Assembly (NCBI GenBank): GCA_002887195.1
Contig: PJAB01000257.1
Location: 1 to 31,771, forward strand
Length of the DNA: 31,771 bases
Source: Chrysochromulina parva
Taxonomy: Eukaryota > Haptophyta > Prymnesiales > Chrysochromulinaceae
Direction: 5' to 3'
Under the pieces are notes generated by a model that saw nothing but the letters and a program-made list of their open reading frames with translations, was not told the DNA's origin and did no database searches. Positions 1 to 9,568 of the stretch are shown piece after piece. Every line of letters begins with the position of its first letter. Positions within the stretch are counted from its first letter, which is position 1. A program made the position numbers and the translations under genes.

Positions 1-397
1 ATCGGAAATCGGGCTCCACCGCAAATTCCTATCGTTTCGCGCACGCGCTAATTTCACGCTGGCGGTTAATCTCTGAGGCTTCCCTCCCGGTATTCAGACG
101 AAACCGGGGGTGGGGAAGAATAGTTCAGTTCAGTACTGTCTCGTAGAAGTTTTTGGAGGGCATCGGCTACTGTTTTGTCTGTCGTTATGTACGATTGTCT
201 TGACTTTGACCGCATCGTTGACCGCGAGCGTCGACGTTGCGCTGTCGAGCGCCTCCGCCTGTGTACGTGTCTCACCCGTCACCGACGCACCCCGCCGGCA
301 CCAAAGGTATACCGGGCCAGTGTCTTAACAAGCACACGCACGGCGTGCTTGCGAGTCGAGCCCTTTCCGGTTGCATGCATCCACTGGCTCTTTTCAT
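1..397. other. Intergenic / 3' flank, no supported gene
   Basis: I see no supported gene here. A minus-strand open stretch at about 66-275 has a plausible C-terminal half (residues such as KTVADALQKLLRDS) and could be a last exon of the neighbouring minus-strand membrane-protein gene, but I found no convincing splice pair to join it. Confidence 0.4.
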
Positions 398-1465
398 TCA
401 GACGTGCGACTGGGTGCGGCAAGGGGTGCGGCCCGCGGGATCACGCACGCACGGGCAAGCTGCATCCCTGCATAGCTGCCCAGCAGATCGAGATCTCCTT
501 ATTTGGTTCACGGAGCGAAAGTGGCCGCCGGGGAGCTCGGAGGGGTCGGCACAGGTTCTGAAGCCGTCGGACGCGCCACCGATGCCACGTTTGCCGGTGG
601 GTTTGTCCACGGTGGGTATGTACTGCACGCTCAACGTAATGCGCGTCTCGTGGAAGGAGCGGGAGTATGTCGCCAAGTAGATCAGGAAGCAGAGGCAGGT
701 CATGATCTCGGCGCACGCGGCGACGAGCTTCCCGATGCCGATGTACGTACGGTGCATCTCCTCGATCAGCACGTGGCAGATGAAGGTGGCGCAACCAGCG
801 GCCGCGAGGAGCACAAGCGTGAGCCGCGACGCACGCGCGAGTCGCGACGAGAGGCCTGCGAGGCGCTCGAGCGTGGACTCGAGCGCAAAGTGCAGGAGCG
901 CGAACAGCACGAAGCACGCCGCAAACAAGTTGTGCAAGAAGCCCGACTCGCAATGCTGATATGCGGCGACGCCGTGTCCACCCACCGCTGCCGTGAGGGC
1001 GGATGCAAGACTCACCGCATGCAGCAGTACTAGGGACGGGTTGCGCTCGACATGGCTGCCGTCGCAGCGAGGCGCGTGCAGGCGCTCAGCGACGATATGA
1101 TGGCGCACGATTGCCACCGCCATGAAGGCGGCGAGGGTGATCGTCAGGCCAAGCGACCCAAAGTTGGCAGCAGGCGGCAGGTCGATGGCGGCAGAGAGGA
1201 AGTACCCCTTGCGCACCCAGATCTGGGTCTCCGCCGCATGTTTATTGGACACGGAGAAGGCCGCGGCGAAGGTCATCACGGGCAACGCGATCGAAATGGT
1301 GAGCAGAAGGACCGAGGCTGGTAAGTTGAAGGCCATAGAAGCGGCTCTGGCGGCGGCACTCGGGATGCGACTTACTCGCCGCGCGGCCAGCAGGCCGCTC
1401 GTGCATGCGCGACGAGAGTAGGCCCGGGCCCGCAGAAGCAGGCGCCTGCTCACCAAGCCGACCAT
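398..1465 (-). CDS. Frag1/DRAM/Sfk1-like multipass membrane protein
   Basis: The predicted protein is about 355 residues from the ATG at 1465, or 312 from the ATG at 1336; an in-frame start further upstream would be GTG and is not credible in a nuclear gene. It shows about six hydrophobic segments separated by short loops: a first helix after MAFNLPASVLLL, a luminal loop with IDLPPAANFGSLGL, and a later segment with an H-N pair (FLHNLFAACFVLF). This arrangement resembles the Frag1/DRAM/Sfk1 family, which acts in GPI-anchor lipid remodelling or lysosome/autophagy control. The assignment rests on topology and scattered residues only. A GTAAGT at about 1372-1377 on the minus strand followed by CTTACCAG could be a 58-nt intron that would change the N-terminus. 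The hydrophilic Arg-rich C-terminal ~80 residues may be partly mis-framed. Confidence 0.5.
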   Translation of the reverse strand: MVGLVSRRLLLRARAYSRRACTSGLLAARRVSRIPSAAARAASMAFNLPASVLLLTISIALPVMTFAAAFSVSNKHAAETQIWVRKGYFLSAAIDLPPAANFGSLGLTITLAAFMAVAIVRHHIVAERLHAPRCDGSHVERNPSLVLLHAVSLASALTAAVGGHGVAAYQHCESGFLHNLFAACFVLFALLHFALESTLERLAGLSSRLARASRLTLVLLAAAGCATFICHVLIEEMHRTYIGIGKLVAACAEIMTCLCFLIYLATYSRSFHETRITLSVQYIPTVDKPTGKRGIGGASDGFRTCADPSELPGGHFRSVNQIRRSRSAGQLCRDAACPCVRDPAGRTPCRTQSHV

Positions 1466-1611
1466 CGAAGGAAAAGCGAGCCTCCACGAGAGAGAAAGTT
1501 CTGACACAGAGACGCGACTTGACGAATCAGAGTTGGGCCAGTCAACGGCACCTTGGACTCTAGACCGACGTCACTTCCGTCTCGCTTGGCCTTTGTTGAC
1601 ATGAGAGTAAG

Positions 1612-1667
1612 GGCTTAGCCAAATTATTGAGGGCATACCGTCACACATTTGGCTTAGCCAAATTATT
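1612..1667. repeat. 17-bp direct repeat upstream of the PP2C gene
   Basis: GGCTTAGCCAAATTATT occurs at 1612-1628 and again, identical, at 1651-1667. The copies start 39 bp apart, and the second ends 14 bp before the first ATG of the PP2C gene. GGCTTAGCC is itself nearly palindromic. A further GGACTTAGC follows at 1670. The position suits a promoter or 5'-UTR element, but the function is unknown. Confidence 0.7.
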
Positions 1668-1681
1668 AAGGACTTAGCACT

Positions 1682-3401
1682 ATGAGCTACTCACTCACAC
1701 TCACTCACTCACAGACACTCACTCACAGACACTCACTCAAGTTCTCAATCACACCGGCGCCGGGAGTGTGCCAAACGTGTGACGGTATGCCTCCAGCCAC
1801 GCCGACCCGGCCTCCGCCCTTCACGCCCTTCAAGACCCCATTTACGCCGTACGTCACGGTGGACGACGCGACGTACGGCGACGGCGACGAAGAGGCCACC
1901 GGTGACGTCGATGATACTCATGGCGATAGTGAGGACGATAGTTCCGACTCCAACTCTCTCGGCCTTGGAGGCGTCTTCTCGGAGATCCAATCGTACCTGC
2001 CGCCGCCCATTGCGCGCGTCGTCCTGCCAATGCTGTCGTCCCGCGGAGCTCATCCGACGCCTAGCACAGAGATCTTGGATTTGCTGCCGACGCCTCGCAC
2101 CGGTGTCGTGCGCGGCATCTTCGCCGCTAGGGCAGCCGCGAGCCTCCGTGAGAGCCTCCGCTCCCCGCGTGCGCAGCACGCCGAGGCAGATTCGGACGAG
2201 AGCGAGGACCCGTGTGCCGCCGCAGCCTCCGCTCTGCCTCAGCGCTTCGACCCGTGCGCCTCCGTTGCCTCCGCTCTGCCTCCGCCCTTTGACCCGTGCG
2301 CCTTCGTGCAGAGGGTAATGGCGGCGGCTGCTGAGTCGGCGCGCGCCGCGGCCGAGGCGGCGCGCGTGGCGGTCGAGAAGGCTGAGGAGGCCCGAATCGC
2401 GGCGGCGCAGGCGCACGCGGAGCGCGTCCTCGCTGAGAGAGCCCAAGCGCAGCAGCGTGCACTCGCCGCGTGGTCAGAGGCGGAGGAGAGGGCTGAAGCC
2501 GAGCGCTTTGCCGCTGCGCGGGCGGCCGAGGCGGAGCACTTCGCGAAGCTCCAGGCGGCGCAGAGTGAGCGCTCACCTAGCGACCTCAGCATGGCGCAGC
2601 GCGCGGCTCTGGGAGCAGCCCAGAGAGAGCGAGCGGCGGCAGGGAGTCAGACGAGGCTACTGGGGCAACTGGGGTCGCCCGCAGGACTCGGCAGTGGCAG
2701 CGGCGGCAGCGGCGGCATGCAGCGGTGCTCTTCATGCGCCAAGCCGCTGCTGCGCTCACAGCGCTTCGAGGCCAACGGCAAGTTCTACTGCGCCGCGCAC
2801 AAGCCGGCGTCGCCACCCGCGGCCGCGCCGACGGGGATCGCCATTTCGAAGCAATTTGCAGCGCCTCCACCGACGGAGTTCCAGCCACATGCGTTCCACT
2901 TTGAGCCGCAGCCTGCGCCGCGCGAGCCCTACCTGACGGCCACGCACGTGACGTACACCCATCCAGGCGGCTCCAAGCCAGCCAACGCCAAGAACCAGGA
3001 CACCTGGTTCACGCTGCGCGTCGATGAGCACAACTTCGTCTTTGGAGTCCTCGATGGGCACGGGGCGGAGAACGGGAGGCTCGTCGCGGACGCGGCGGCG
3101 GGCGCGATCAAGGCGCACGTGGCGGCGCACTTTGAGTCGCTCCGTACGGAACCCCAGGCGGTCTTCAATGGCGCCTTCGAGGCGGCCCACGAGGCCGCAC
3201 GCCGGGCGGTGCTCGAGACGGACGAGAACCTCAAACTGAGCGCGAGCGGCGTTCCGGTCGACGAATGGGAAGACGAGAATGGAATCTCCCGGCAGGAGGC
3301 GGCGGATGGCGGCACAACGGCCACCATCGCCGTGCTCCTCGACGGCGCCACGCTCCTGCTCGCACAGGTCGGCGATTCGTCAGCGCTCTTCGGCGGCACG
3401 C

Positions 3402-3436
<35 letters not shown>

Positions 3437-4219
3437 TCGGGCAGGCCTGACAGTGCCGAGTCGCTCAGCTTCGAGCTGCTCGTGCAGGAGCACTCAGCGA
3501 CCAATCCGTCTGAGTACGCCCGCATCGTCGGCTCAGGCCCTCGGGGCGCGCTCGTGCACTGGGTGTACGAGACCCCGGGGGCTCTCGAGGACGGGACTGC
3601 CCCCCGGGTGTGGAGGCCAGCGGACCAGTGGGCGGACGCGAGCTCGCCCGAGATTGACGAGGAGGCGCTCGCGCTCGCGCACGAGCTGGGCACGCCCGTC
3701 AAGAATGTGCGCGGCGAGCTGCCCGCGTTGCTGCATACGCCGATGGGAGATCCAGATCACGCCGAGATGGAGCCGCAGTCGCTCGCGGTGACGCGAGCGC
3801 TGGGGGACTTTTACATGCACACCTTCGGTGTGACTTGGATGCCCGAGGTGGTGAGCATCGACCTGGGCGTCAAGGCGGCAGAGCTGTCCGCACTCACACT
3901 CGTGCTCGCCTCCGACGGCGTGTGGGATCTGTGGGAGGGGCCCGAGGCCTTTCGAATGGTCGCACGGGCTCCAAAGGGATGGGGCACGAAGCCCAACGCG
4001 AGCCCTCCCACGACGCAGGCGCATGCATTCTTCAAGGCATGTGTGGCCAAGGGCGAGGAATGCTTTGGGAATCTGGCCGACAACCTCACAGGCATTGTCG
4101 TGTACCTGCACCCGCCTGGCGTGGGCGCCGCCTTGGGAGCCGCGCCTCCGCCTGCGCCTGCGCCTGCGCCGGCCCCAGCGGCGCCAGCCATCGAGGCGCA
4201 GGAAGACTGGGGCGCGTGA
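1682..4219 (+). CDS. PP2C-family Ser/Thr phosphatase with half-LIM finger
   Basis: The protein has 845 residues from the first ATG. The opening residues come from a CACTCA-type simple repeat, so the ATG at 1787 (residue 36) is a reasonable alternative start. Order: acidic/Ser-rich region; Ala/Glu-rich helical segment (about 215-290); a single zinc finger like the second half of a LIM domain (C349-x2-C352 ... C370-x2-H373); then a complete PP2C catalytic domain (about 410-820). Metal-binding and signature motifs are present: KNQD, DGHG (D458-G461), VGDSS (D565), LAVTRALGD (D709), LASDGVWD (D745) and DN at 800-801. It should remove phosphate from Ser/Thr with Mn/Mg. The catalytic domain is interrupted after VGDSSALFGG by about eleven alanines from a (GCC)n tract. 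A Pro-Ala tail ends the protein. The family call is firm; substrate and location are unknown. Confidence 0.9.
3404..3436 (+). repeat. (GCC)n tract encoding poly-Ala inside PP2C domain
   Basis: About eleven consecutive GCC codons lie between the VGDSSALFGG strand and the following segment of the phosphatase fold. It is a pure trinucleotide repeat, probably a length-variable surface loop. Confidence 0.9.
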
Positions 4220-5104
4220 GGCTGAGGGGCGCTGGCGTGTGTGCACGAGTGGCCGCGCCCGTTGCGTGAAACCCAGGTGGTGAAACGCCTGAAATTGGTT
4301 ATATTTCGAGAACATTCAACACGATGTTATATCAGAGATTTATTTAATCTCATATCAACATATGATATGAAATATCATATCTGCGACGGTCGCGTCACAG
4401 TCCACGCCGCGAACCAGAATCCCGAGCGCCGAGGTGCGAGGTCGCGAAAGCCGTAAGAAAGCCGTCGAAATTTGTAAAAGCTAAAACCCTAACGACGCGA
4501 TCGAATATACAATTATCAATTTTGTGAAACGGCAAACGCGGTCCGAAGGAAATGCCTCTCAGGCAGCGCCTGTAACGTACTACGGATCGTACGAGAATCA
4601 AGTGCTGTGCCAGGGCCTGGACTCGGCCATGACCGGGCTCTTCATGCTCACCAGACGATCCCTACCGTCATATGTTAGTTGTGTGCCCCCTGTTCTACCC
4701 CCTGTGTCGCTGTGTGTGCTGTGTGGCCCTAGACCCCGCCCCCGGCTTGTGGCCCCCGGTGCGTGGCACCGCGCCCCGATTTCCTAATCGGGCGCTGTCG
4801 CGCTCGCTGCCGCTGAGGAATAGCGAAGTTAATTGCGATCTCTTCCCGCAAGCGCGCTGTTTTTTCCCTCTGCAGGCGTGAGTCGGGGGCTGCTCGCTTG
4901 TTGCGGCTCTGAGTGCGCAAAATTCAGTGTGCAACAACTAAGGTGACTCACTACTACGCAAGTACACTCTTCCCCACAAACGCGTTGTCGTGGTTTAATT
5001 TCCGAACCGTGGGGGGGTGCACCTGTGTGATCGCGAATCTTCACAGAATTGCCAGGGGTGGAGAGACTTTCGGCTTCGAAGTCGGAACATCCCGGCAGTA
5101 GACA
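4220..5104. other. Intergenic region with AT-rich hairpin and GC-rich hairpin
   Basis: No supported gene. An AT-rich island at about 4295-4385 contains a perfect 9-bp inverted repeat with a 3-nt loop (4360-4368 and 4372-4380) and may hold the 3' end signals of the PP2C transcript. A second inverted repeat, CCCGAT/ATCGGG with a 6-nt loop, lies near 4775-4792. The rest shows short open frames that I take as chance. Confidence 0.6.
4360..4380. repeat. Perfect 9-bp inverted repeat in AT-rich island
   Basis: ATATGATAT, loop GAA, ATATCATAT. It lies about 140 bp after the PP2C stop codon in an AT-rich patch within GC-rich surroundings. A 3'-end processing or termination role is possible but unproven. 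Confidence 0.6.
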
Positions 5105-6574
5105 ATGCGCTCGGCAGAAGACCCGAAGCTGACCGACACTACGGTCACTGCGGTACTCATGGCGGCAAAGCTGCGTCGACGAGCCGGCGGCGACAAGACG
5201 GGAGGGCACGCAAGAGGGCAGCCGCCGATTGCAGACACGATTGCAATTTTGCAAGAGATGCCGATCACCGAAGGGTGGATCAAAGAAGAATTTCTGTCGG
5301 CGCGTCTCAAACCAAAGCCATCCAGCCATCAGAAGCCGAAAAAGATTGAGGAGTCGGAGGCGCTCAAGATGGTCCATAAGCATGCAGCCTTACTGCTGGC
5401 ATCGAAGCAGTCTGCAGAGCTGCCTAAGCTGTCTAAAGAGCTGCTTGCCCGCCTGAACAATCACGGAATTTACTCTCGTGGTCAGTTGAAAGACGTGGCG
5501 ATGCAGACGGGGGGATTGGAACAATTCCACGAGATCCTGCAGAGCAAGGGCGCTGCGGACATCATTTCCGAGTATTTTGACAAGCAGAATGCGCTTATTG
5601 AAAGCGCTGCGCCAGTCAAAAGCATTCTCTTGACGCTCACGGGTAGGCTAGACAAGATGGACGCGTTTTTGATGAACTACGGCCTTGCCGCTTCACTCAT
5701 CACGGCTGCATTGATGACATGCTACACTTCAATCACCAATGAAGACTGGGTTGCGTACCTCCCCATTGTGTTGCGCGAACAAGCGTGTCAGGATAAGGCG
5801 AAGGGTTGCGGCCCTGAAGTGCTGTCGCCCGACCATCTTGGATGGGAACCTCTCTACTGCCAAGTCGCTGTTCACCTACTTCTCGAGACACCGTACATGA
5901 ACCTCTTGAATACCTCAAATCCAGATCTGTCATGCTGTATGGATGCCCTCGAGTGCGCCAAATTGAAAAAGTGGAACCTGGAGCTCGCGTTCACACTTGG
6001 GTGCGGAGGTGGGTCAGCCCTCATGCTCCTTGTTCTTCTCTTCAGCTCATGGCTTTACATCGCGCTGCATGGATCGTCGGCCAACCGTGAGCGCTATGAA
6101 GAAGCAGAGCTACTCAGAGAACGTTTCCGCCAAGAGTTTCTCTTGCTGCACACACTTTTCTTAGGAGGAGTTTTCTGCACATTCGTTGGTCTCATTGCCG
6201 TCATGTCGCTCAAGGTATCGACGCTTTTCTTGTCGTGGCTCGCCTGGGGCATCACCTTTGGCAGCGGGGTGTGCGCCTTCGCCCTCTTCCTCAAGCTACC
6301 GTGGGAGGTCTATTATCTCAACCAAACGATCGATAAAGTTCGGGGTTTCGACAAGGCCAAACTTGCTGTCGAATATGAGAATGCCCTTAAAGCAGTGTGT
6401 CGCCATTTGCGATCTTTGGATTCGGTCGAGGGTTCGTTGGAAGAAATCGAATGTTTACGTCACATCCGCCGGGCAGGGGGGCGGGGGCGCGCGGGGGGGC
6501 CGGGGCCGGGGCCCGCCGCCCGCGGCGCGCGGGACGGCGGACGCGCCGGGCCAGTCAGAGACAGTCGAGAGTGA
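5105..6574 (+). CDS. Unrecognised four-helix membrane protein
   Basis: The protein has 489 residues from the ATG at 5105; the ATG at 5159 is an alternative. The N-terminal ~190 residues are soluble, Lys/Leu-rich and probably helical. Hydrophobic segments follow at about 197-215 (ASLITAALMTCYTSI), 300-325 (GSALMLLVLLFSSWLYIAL), 348-372 (LLLHTLFLGGVFCTFVGLIAV) and 375-400 (LFLSWLAWGITFGSGVCAFAL). A Cys-rich loop lies between the first two (QACQDK...GCGPEV...LSCCMDALECAK), suggesting disulphides on the non-cytosolic side. I do not recognise the family. The last ~40 residues are Gly/Arg/Pro-rich from an extreme G+C run and may not be real coding sequence; an unseen intron or an earlier end is possible. 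Its lower GC and even codon use elsewhere look like a real gene. Confidence 0.65.
   Translation: MRSAEDPKLTDTTVTAVLMAAKLRRRAGGDKTGGHARGQPPIADTIAILQEMPITEGWIKEEFLSARLKPKPSSHQKPKKIEESEALKMVHKHAALLLASKQSAELPKLSKELLARLNNHGIYSRGQLKDVAMQTGGLEQFHEILQSKGAADIISEYFDKQNALIESAAPVKSILLTLTGRLDKMDAFLMNYGLAASLITAALMTCYTSITNEDWVAYLPIVLREQACQDKAKGCGPEVLSPDHLGWEPLYCQVAVHLLLETPYMNLLNTSNPDLSCCMDALECAKLKKWNLELAFTLGCGGGSALMLLVLLFSSWLYIALHGSSANRERYEEAELLRERFRQEFLLLHTLFLGGVFCTFVGLIAVMSLKVSTLFLSWLAWGITFGSGVCAFALFLKLPWEVYYLNQTIDKVRGFDKAKLAVEYENALKAVCRHLRSLDSVEGSLEEIECLRHIRRAGGRGRAGGPGPGPAARGARDGGRAGPVRDSRE
6474..6545 (+). repeat. Extreme G-rich run, possible G-quadruplex
   Basis: From the GGGCAGGGGGG at about 6472 onward there are many separate G-runs of three or more, followed by CCCGCCGCCCGCGGCGCGCGGG. 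The run can fold as a G-quadruplex or a strong hairpin and coincides with the doubtful Gly/Arg-rich C-terminus of the membrane-protein frame. Confidence 0.6.
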
Positions 6575-7051
6575 CTCAGAGTGACAGAACGTGGGAAGAC
6601 GCGAAGCGAGGGACGGGGCAAACTAAAATCTTCTGAGAGGGACGGACGCGGGCAAACTTCTGACGGCCGACGTGTCGAAAGTAACCCTGTGTCGAAAACT
6701 GCGCATTAACTGACCCTGACAACAAGCTTACACGCCCACGAGACTCGCGGAGACGGCTAGATACAAACTATAACACCGGAACTGAACAGATTGGAACAAG
6801 ACGCCGCGCGTACACGACAGCCGTACACGACGCAACAGACGGCGTCCACAGAACAAGAGGCGTACACCCGCACAGCGGGGTGATTCAGATGATGTCACAC
6901 GCGCGGCCAGCAGCGGGTTGCTGGCGAGGACGCCCAGTGGCGTTGCGCAGATGCCTCGAATGGTACAAAGGTGCCTTCCGTCTCTACTACAGCACAGCAT
7001 GCTCCTCAGCCGGCGCGGGCGCGGACCCCGCGCGCAGCGCTTCACGAAGAA
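6575..7051. other. Intergenic, nothing recognised
   Basis: Only short frames on both strands, with no motif, RNA gene or repeat that I can support. Confidence 0.5.
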
Positions 7052-7886
7052 TCAGATGCCAGCCTCACCATTGGCAATGAGCTTTAACCACATCTCCTTA
7101 TCCTCCTTCCACTCGAGCGCGTCTCCCGACAAGCGAGCGCCCTTGTTGCTCGCGAATGCACTCGTGTGCCAATCGATGAGCTCCTTTAGTGTATTGGACG
7201 GCTGCTGGTCGGGGTGCCAGAGCGGAAGCACCAGCTGATGCTCGGCGCGGCTGAAGCGGCACAGGATGATGCACAGCTTGTCGCCAAACGAGGCGACGCA
7301 GCCGGTATTGGCGTCCTCGAGCAGAATGCGAGCGCGCACGTACCTGGGGAAGAGGGCATCATAGGTCAACATTGAGCGCCACTTGGCACGTGACTCTCGC
7401 GGAGTGCGGCGGGTGCGCAGGACGCGCGTGGGCGCATGGCACATTCTGCGAAGTGGTGAGCGCACCTCTGCAGGTTGGATTCCTGCGAGGGGAGCAAGCA
7501 GCTGCCCTCTGAGACGGCGAGAGGCCGAGGCTTCCACGCCTTGATGAGCTCCTTAGTCTGCATGTTGCCAAAGGTCGCAAAAGTCGTCACGCGGTCGCCT
7601 GAGGGCGTGAAGCCATGCACGCTGAGCGGCAGCATCGCATATAAAAGCCGCGCGAATGCCAAAGCGCCTGAGACGCCCACGACGCCATTGTTCCGCCCGC
7701 CCGCCATTCGTACGCTTTGATGACAACAGGCGCGGGTGACGATTCCTTCGGAATGTTTTCGGGCGACCGTCCGTCCAACGCTCGCTTCCCCGCGTGAATG
7801 AAGATGATGCGTCGTGTTGCATACATGTAAGCGAAGCGATTCACGAAGGTTTCCGGATTGGTCAGCCCTGACGAAGATGTGGGCAA
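7052..7886 (-). pseudogene. Unrecognised minus-strand coding region broken over three frames
   Basis: Protein-like sequence runs from about 7886 down to 7052 but changes frame twice. The first segment, in one frame from about 7886 to 7715, includes NPETFVNRFAYMYATRRIIF. The second, about 7700-7480, includes SVHGFTPSGDRVTTFATFGN. The third, about 7420-7052, includes LLEDANTGCVASFGDKLCII and ends LIANGEAGI-stop. The first segment opens on TTG, so no start codon is visible. I could not find GT-AG pairs that join the three frames cleanly. It is either a gene with unusual introns or a decayed gene. I do not recognise the family, and no function is proposed. Confidence 0.35.
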
Positions 7887-8295
7887 GCAAGCAGCCGAGC
7901 ACCGTGTGTGTGTGAATTTAAAACAGGACCTGCACAGTACATTGTAGTTCAGTGAACTGAACTGAACTGAACTGAACTGTACATTGTACAGCGGCGCTCA
8001 CATGTGCGTGTGTTTCGACTTTAATTTCTTGCTTGCTTCAATTTTTGAGGCTTCAAGGGCTTGCTTCGATGCTTGCTTGCGATATGTGCGGGCGTTTAAC
8101 TGGCATTGGGGCGGGGCGGGCGTCCTCGCCGCCGGTGGTCCGCGGGGTCGGTGGGCTGCGGGCGGCGCCGCGCGCCCGAGAACAATGGCAGTGTGTGGGT
8201 GGAACTTGAACTTGAAGTTGACTTGCCTTGACTTCACTGTCACACTTTGTCTCTTCACGAGCGCCACTTCGCGCTCGTGCGGCGGCGCGCCACCC
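7887..8295. other. Upstream region of the XRCC2-like gene
   Basis: Contains the TGAAC pentamer repeat block at 7937-7989. The frame of the downstream gene stays open back to a TTG at 7984, but the Gly/Arg/Ala-rich translation there looks non-coding, so I treat this stretch as promoter or 5' UTR. Confidence 0.5.
7937..7989. repeat. TGAAC pentamer repeat flanked by GTACATTGTA direct repeats
   Basis: A block of tandem TGAAC units (about 7953-7979) begins with the palindrome AGTTCAGTGAACT and is bracketed by GTACATTGTA at 7937-7946 and again at 7979-7988. The outer repeats enclose the inner array like target-site duplications or a dyad promoter element. Confidence 0.75.
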
Positions 8296-9420
8296 ATGGT
8301 GGCGTGGGCCGACGAGGTGCGCGCCCATGGACGAGTGCCTCATATTTACTGCCCCCATCCCAACGCTCTGCCCTCCTCCATTTCACCGCGCGCACAGACC
8401 GCCGACGACTTCTTCGCCCGTGCGTGTGTCCTGCCAATCGCGCTGCTTCCGTGCCTGCCGGCCGAGGGCCTCTCTGCCGGGCACGCGCTCGAGGTGTTCG
8501 GCGAGCGGGGCACTGGAAAGACCGCCCTGCTGATGGAGTGCGCCCTCAACTGCATTCTGCCCAGGGCGCCTTATGGGGGTGGCGGGCACGGCGCGTCCGC
8601 CGTCCTCTTCGACATTGATGGCGGCTTCGACGCGCTGCGGCTGAGCGCGGCGCTCGAGCTGCGGCTGCACGAGGCGCGCCCTGAGCTTACGGCCGCGGAG
8701 CTCGAGCGTGAGGTGGTTCTATGCCTCGACCGGCTCCACGTCGTGCAGTGCCTCACGCCACGCGAACTCGTGCTTGCGCTCGGCGCGCTGCGCCGGCGGC
8801 TCGAGGCGCTTCCGACAACAACGTCTGCCGCCACCGCGGCAGCGGCGGCAGACGGCGGTGCCGCGGGCTCATGGGACGCGATCGTTAGCGCGCCACGCCT
8901 GCTGCTCCTCGACAGTCTGAGCGCCTTCCAGTGGCTCGAATGCGGACGCAAGCGCGAGCGACCCGAGGCGAGCGGCGAGGCCGCAGGCACGGCGTTCATC
9001 TCGCCGCCCAGCTGCCTACCTGAAGTGAGCGCGCTGCTAAGCGCACTGCGCCATCGGCTCACCGTCGTCTGGAGCCGCCTTCCGCGCAAGTTCTACGAAG
9101 GCTGCTTCGAATTCCCGAACTCGGAGGGCAACCTCGGCGTTAATCTCGGCGTTAATCTCGGCGCGGCAGGGCTCGCTCTCCTCCCATCGTTTCGACTGCG
9201 GCTGCGATTCCCATCGCTCAACACGACGCACGGCTGCGCGATGAGCGAGCCCGAGGCCGAGGGAGCGCATCTACGATTCCAAGCCCTCCTCGACGGCGGC
9301 CACGGGGCCACGTCCACGCACTCGGGATGCAGCGCAGTGACTGCTCCCTTGCATGCCAGCAGGCACGACCTGCTCCTGAGCATGCGCGGTGTGACGCTGC
9401 TTGCTGGGATTGTGAGCTGA
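8296..9420 (+). CDS. XRCC2: XRCC2-like RAD51 paralogue (homologous recombination repair)
   Basis: RecA-fold ATPase of 374 residues from the ATG at 8296, chosen because it sits in a good context (CACCCATGG) and places the Walker A about as far from the N-terminus as in animal XRCC2. Counting from 8296: Walker A GERGTGKT at about 69-76, then ALNCILPRA matching the 'CILP' segment of XRCC2; a strand LFDIDGGFDALRL matching the family's 'FIDTDYHFDMLRL' pattern; Walker B-like RLLLLDSLSAFQW at about 201-213, matching 'LLILDSLSAFYW'. XRCC2 works with RAD51D in the BCDX2 complex to load RAD51 on single-stranded DNA in the nucleus. Two features are lineage-specific: an Ala-rich insert (about 175-190) and a Gly-Val-Asn-Leu tandem repeat (9132-9165). 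The C-terminal part is poorly conserved, as is usual for this family. Confidence 0.85.
   Translation: MVAWADEVRAHGRVPHIYCPHPNALPSSISPRAQTADDFFARACVLPIALLPCLPAEGLSAGHALEVFGERGTGKTALLMECALNCILPRAPYGGGGHGASAVLFDIDGGFDALRLSAALELRLHEARPELTAAELEREVVLCLDRLHVVQCLTPRELVLALGALRRRLEALPTTTSAATAAAAADGGAAGSWDAIVSAPRLLLLDSLSAFQWLECGRKRERPEASGEAAGTAFISPPSCLPEVSALLSALRHRLTVVWSRLPRKFYEGCFEFPNSEGNLGVNLGVNLGAAGLALLPSFRLRLRFPSLNTTHGCAMSEPEAEGAHLRFQALLDGGHGATSTHSGCSAVTAPLHASRHDLLLSMRGVTLLAGIVS
9132..9165 (+). repeat. 12-bp tandem repeat in XRCC2-like gene
   Basis: CTCGGCGTTAAT is repeated nearly three times in frame, encoding LGVN units. It lies downstream of the ATPase core in a region not conserved in the family. 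Confidence 0.8.
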
Positions 9421-9568
9421 GCTGGATCTTGAAATTAATGGAGGAGTGAAACGCGAAGACGTTTTTTTGCTCGGTCTCCCATCGCGATGAGCGATTCACC
9501 AGAGGGGTCCTTGGATTCACAGTCCCGATCGTCGGCCTACCGGGTAAAATGGCCGTCTTGTAACGCCA

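Noticed and set aside
4485..4492. Telomere-like AACCCTAA
   Set aside because: A single occurrence with no tandem copies; chance in 31 kb.
7984..8295. N-terminal extension of the XRCC2-like protein from 7984
   Set aside because: It begins at TTG and translates to Gly/Arg/Ala-rich sequence unlike the family; the ATG at 8296 gives a normal distance to Walker A.
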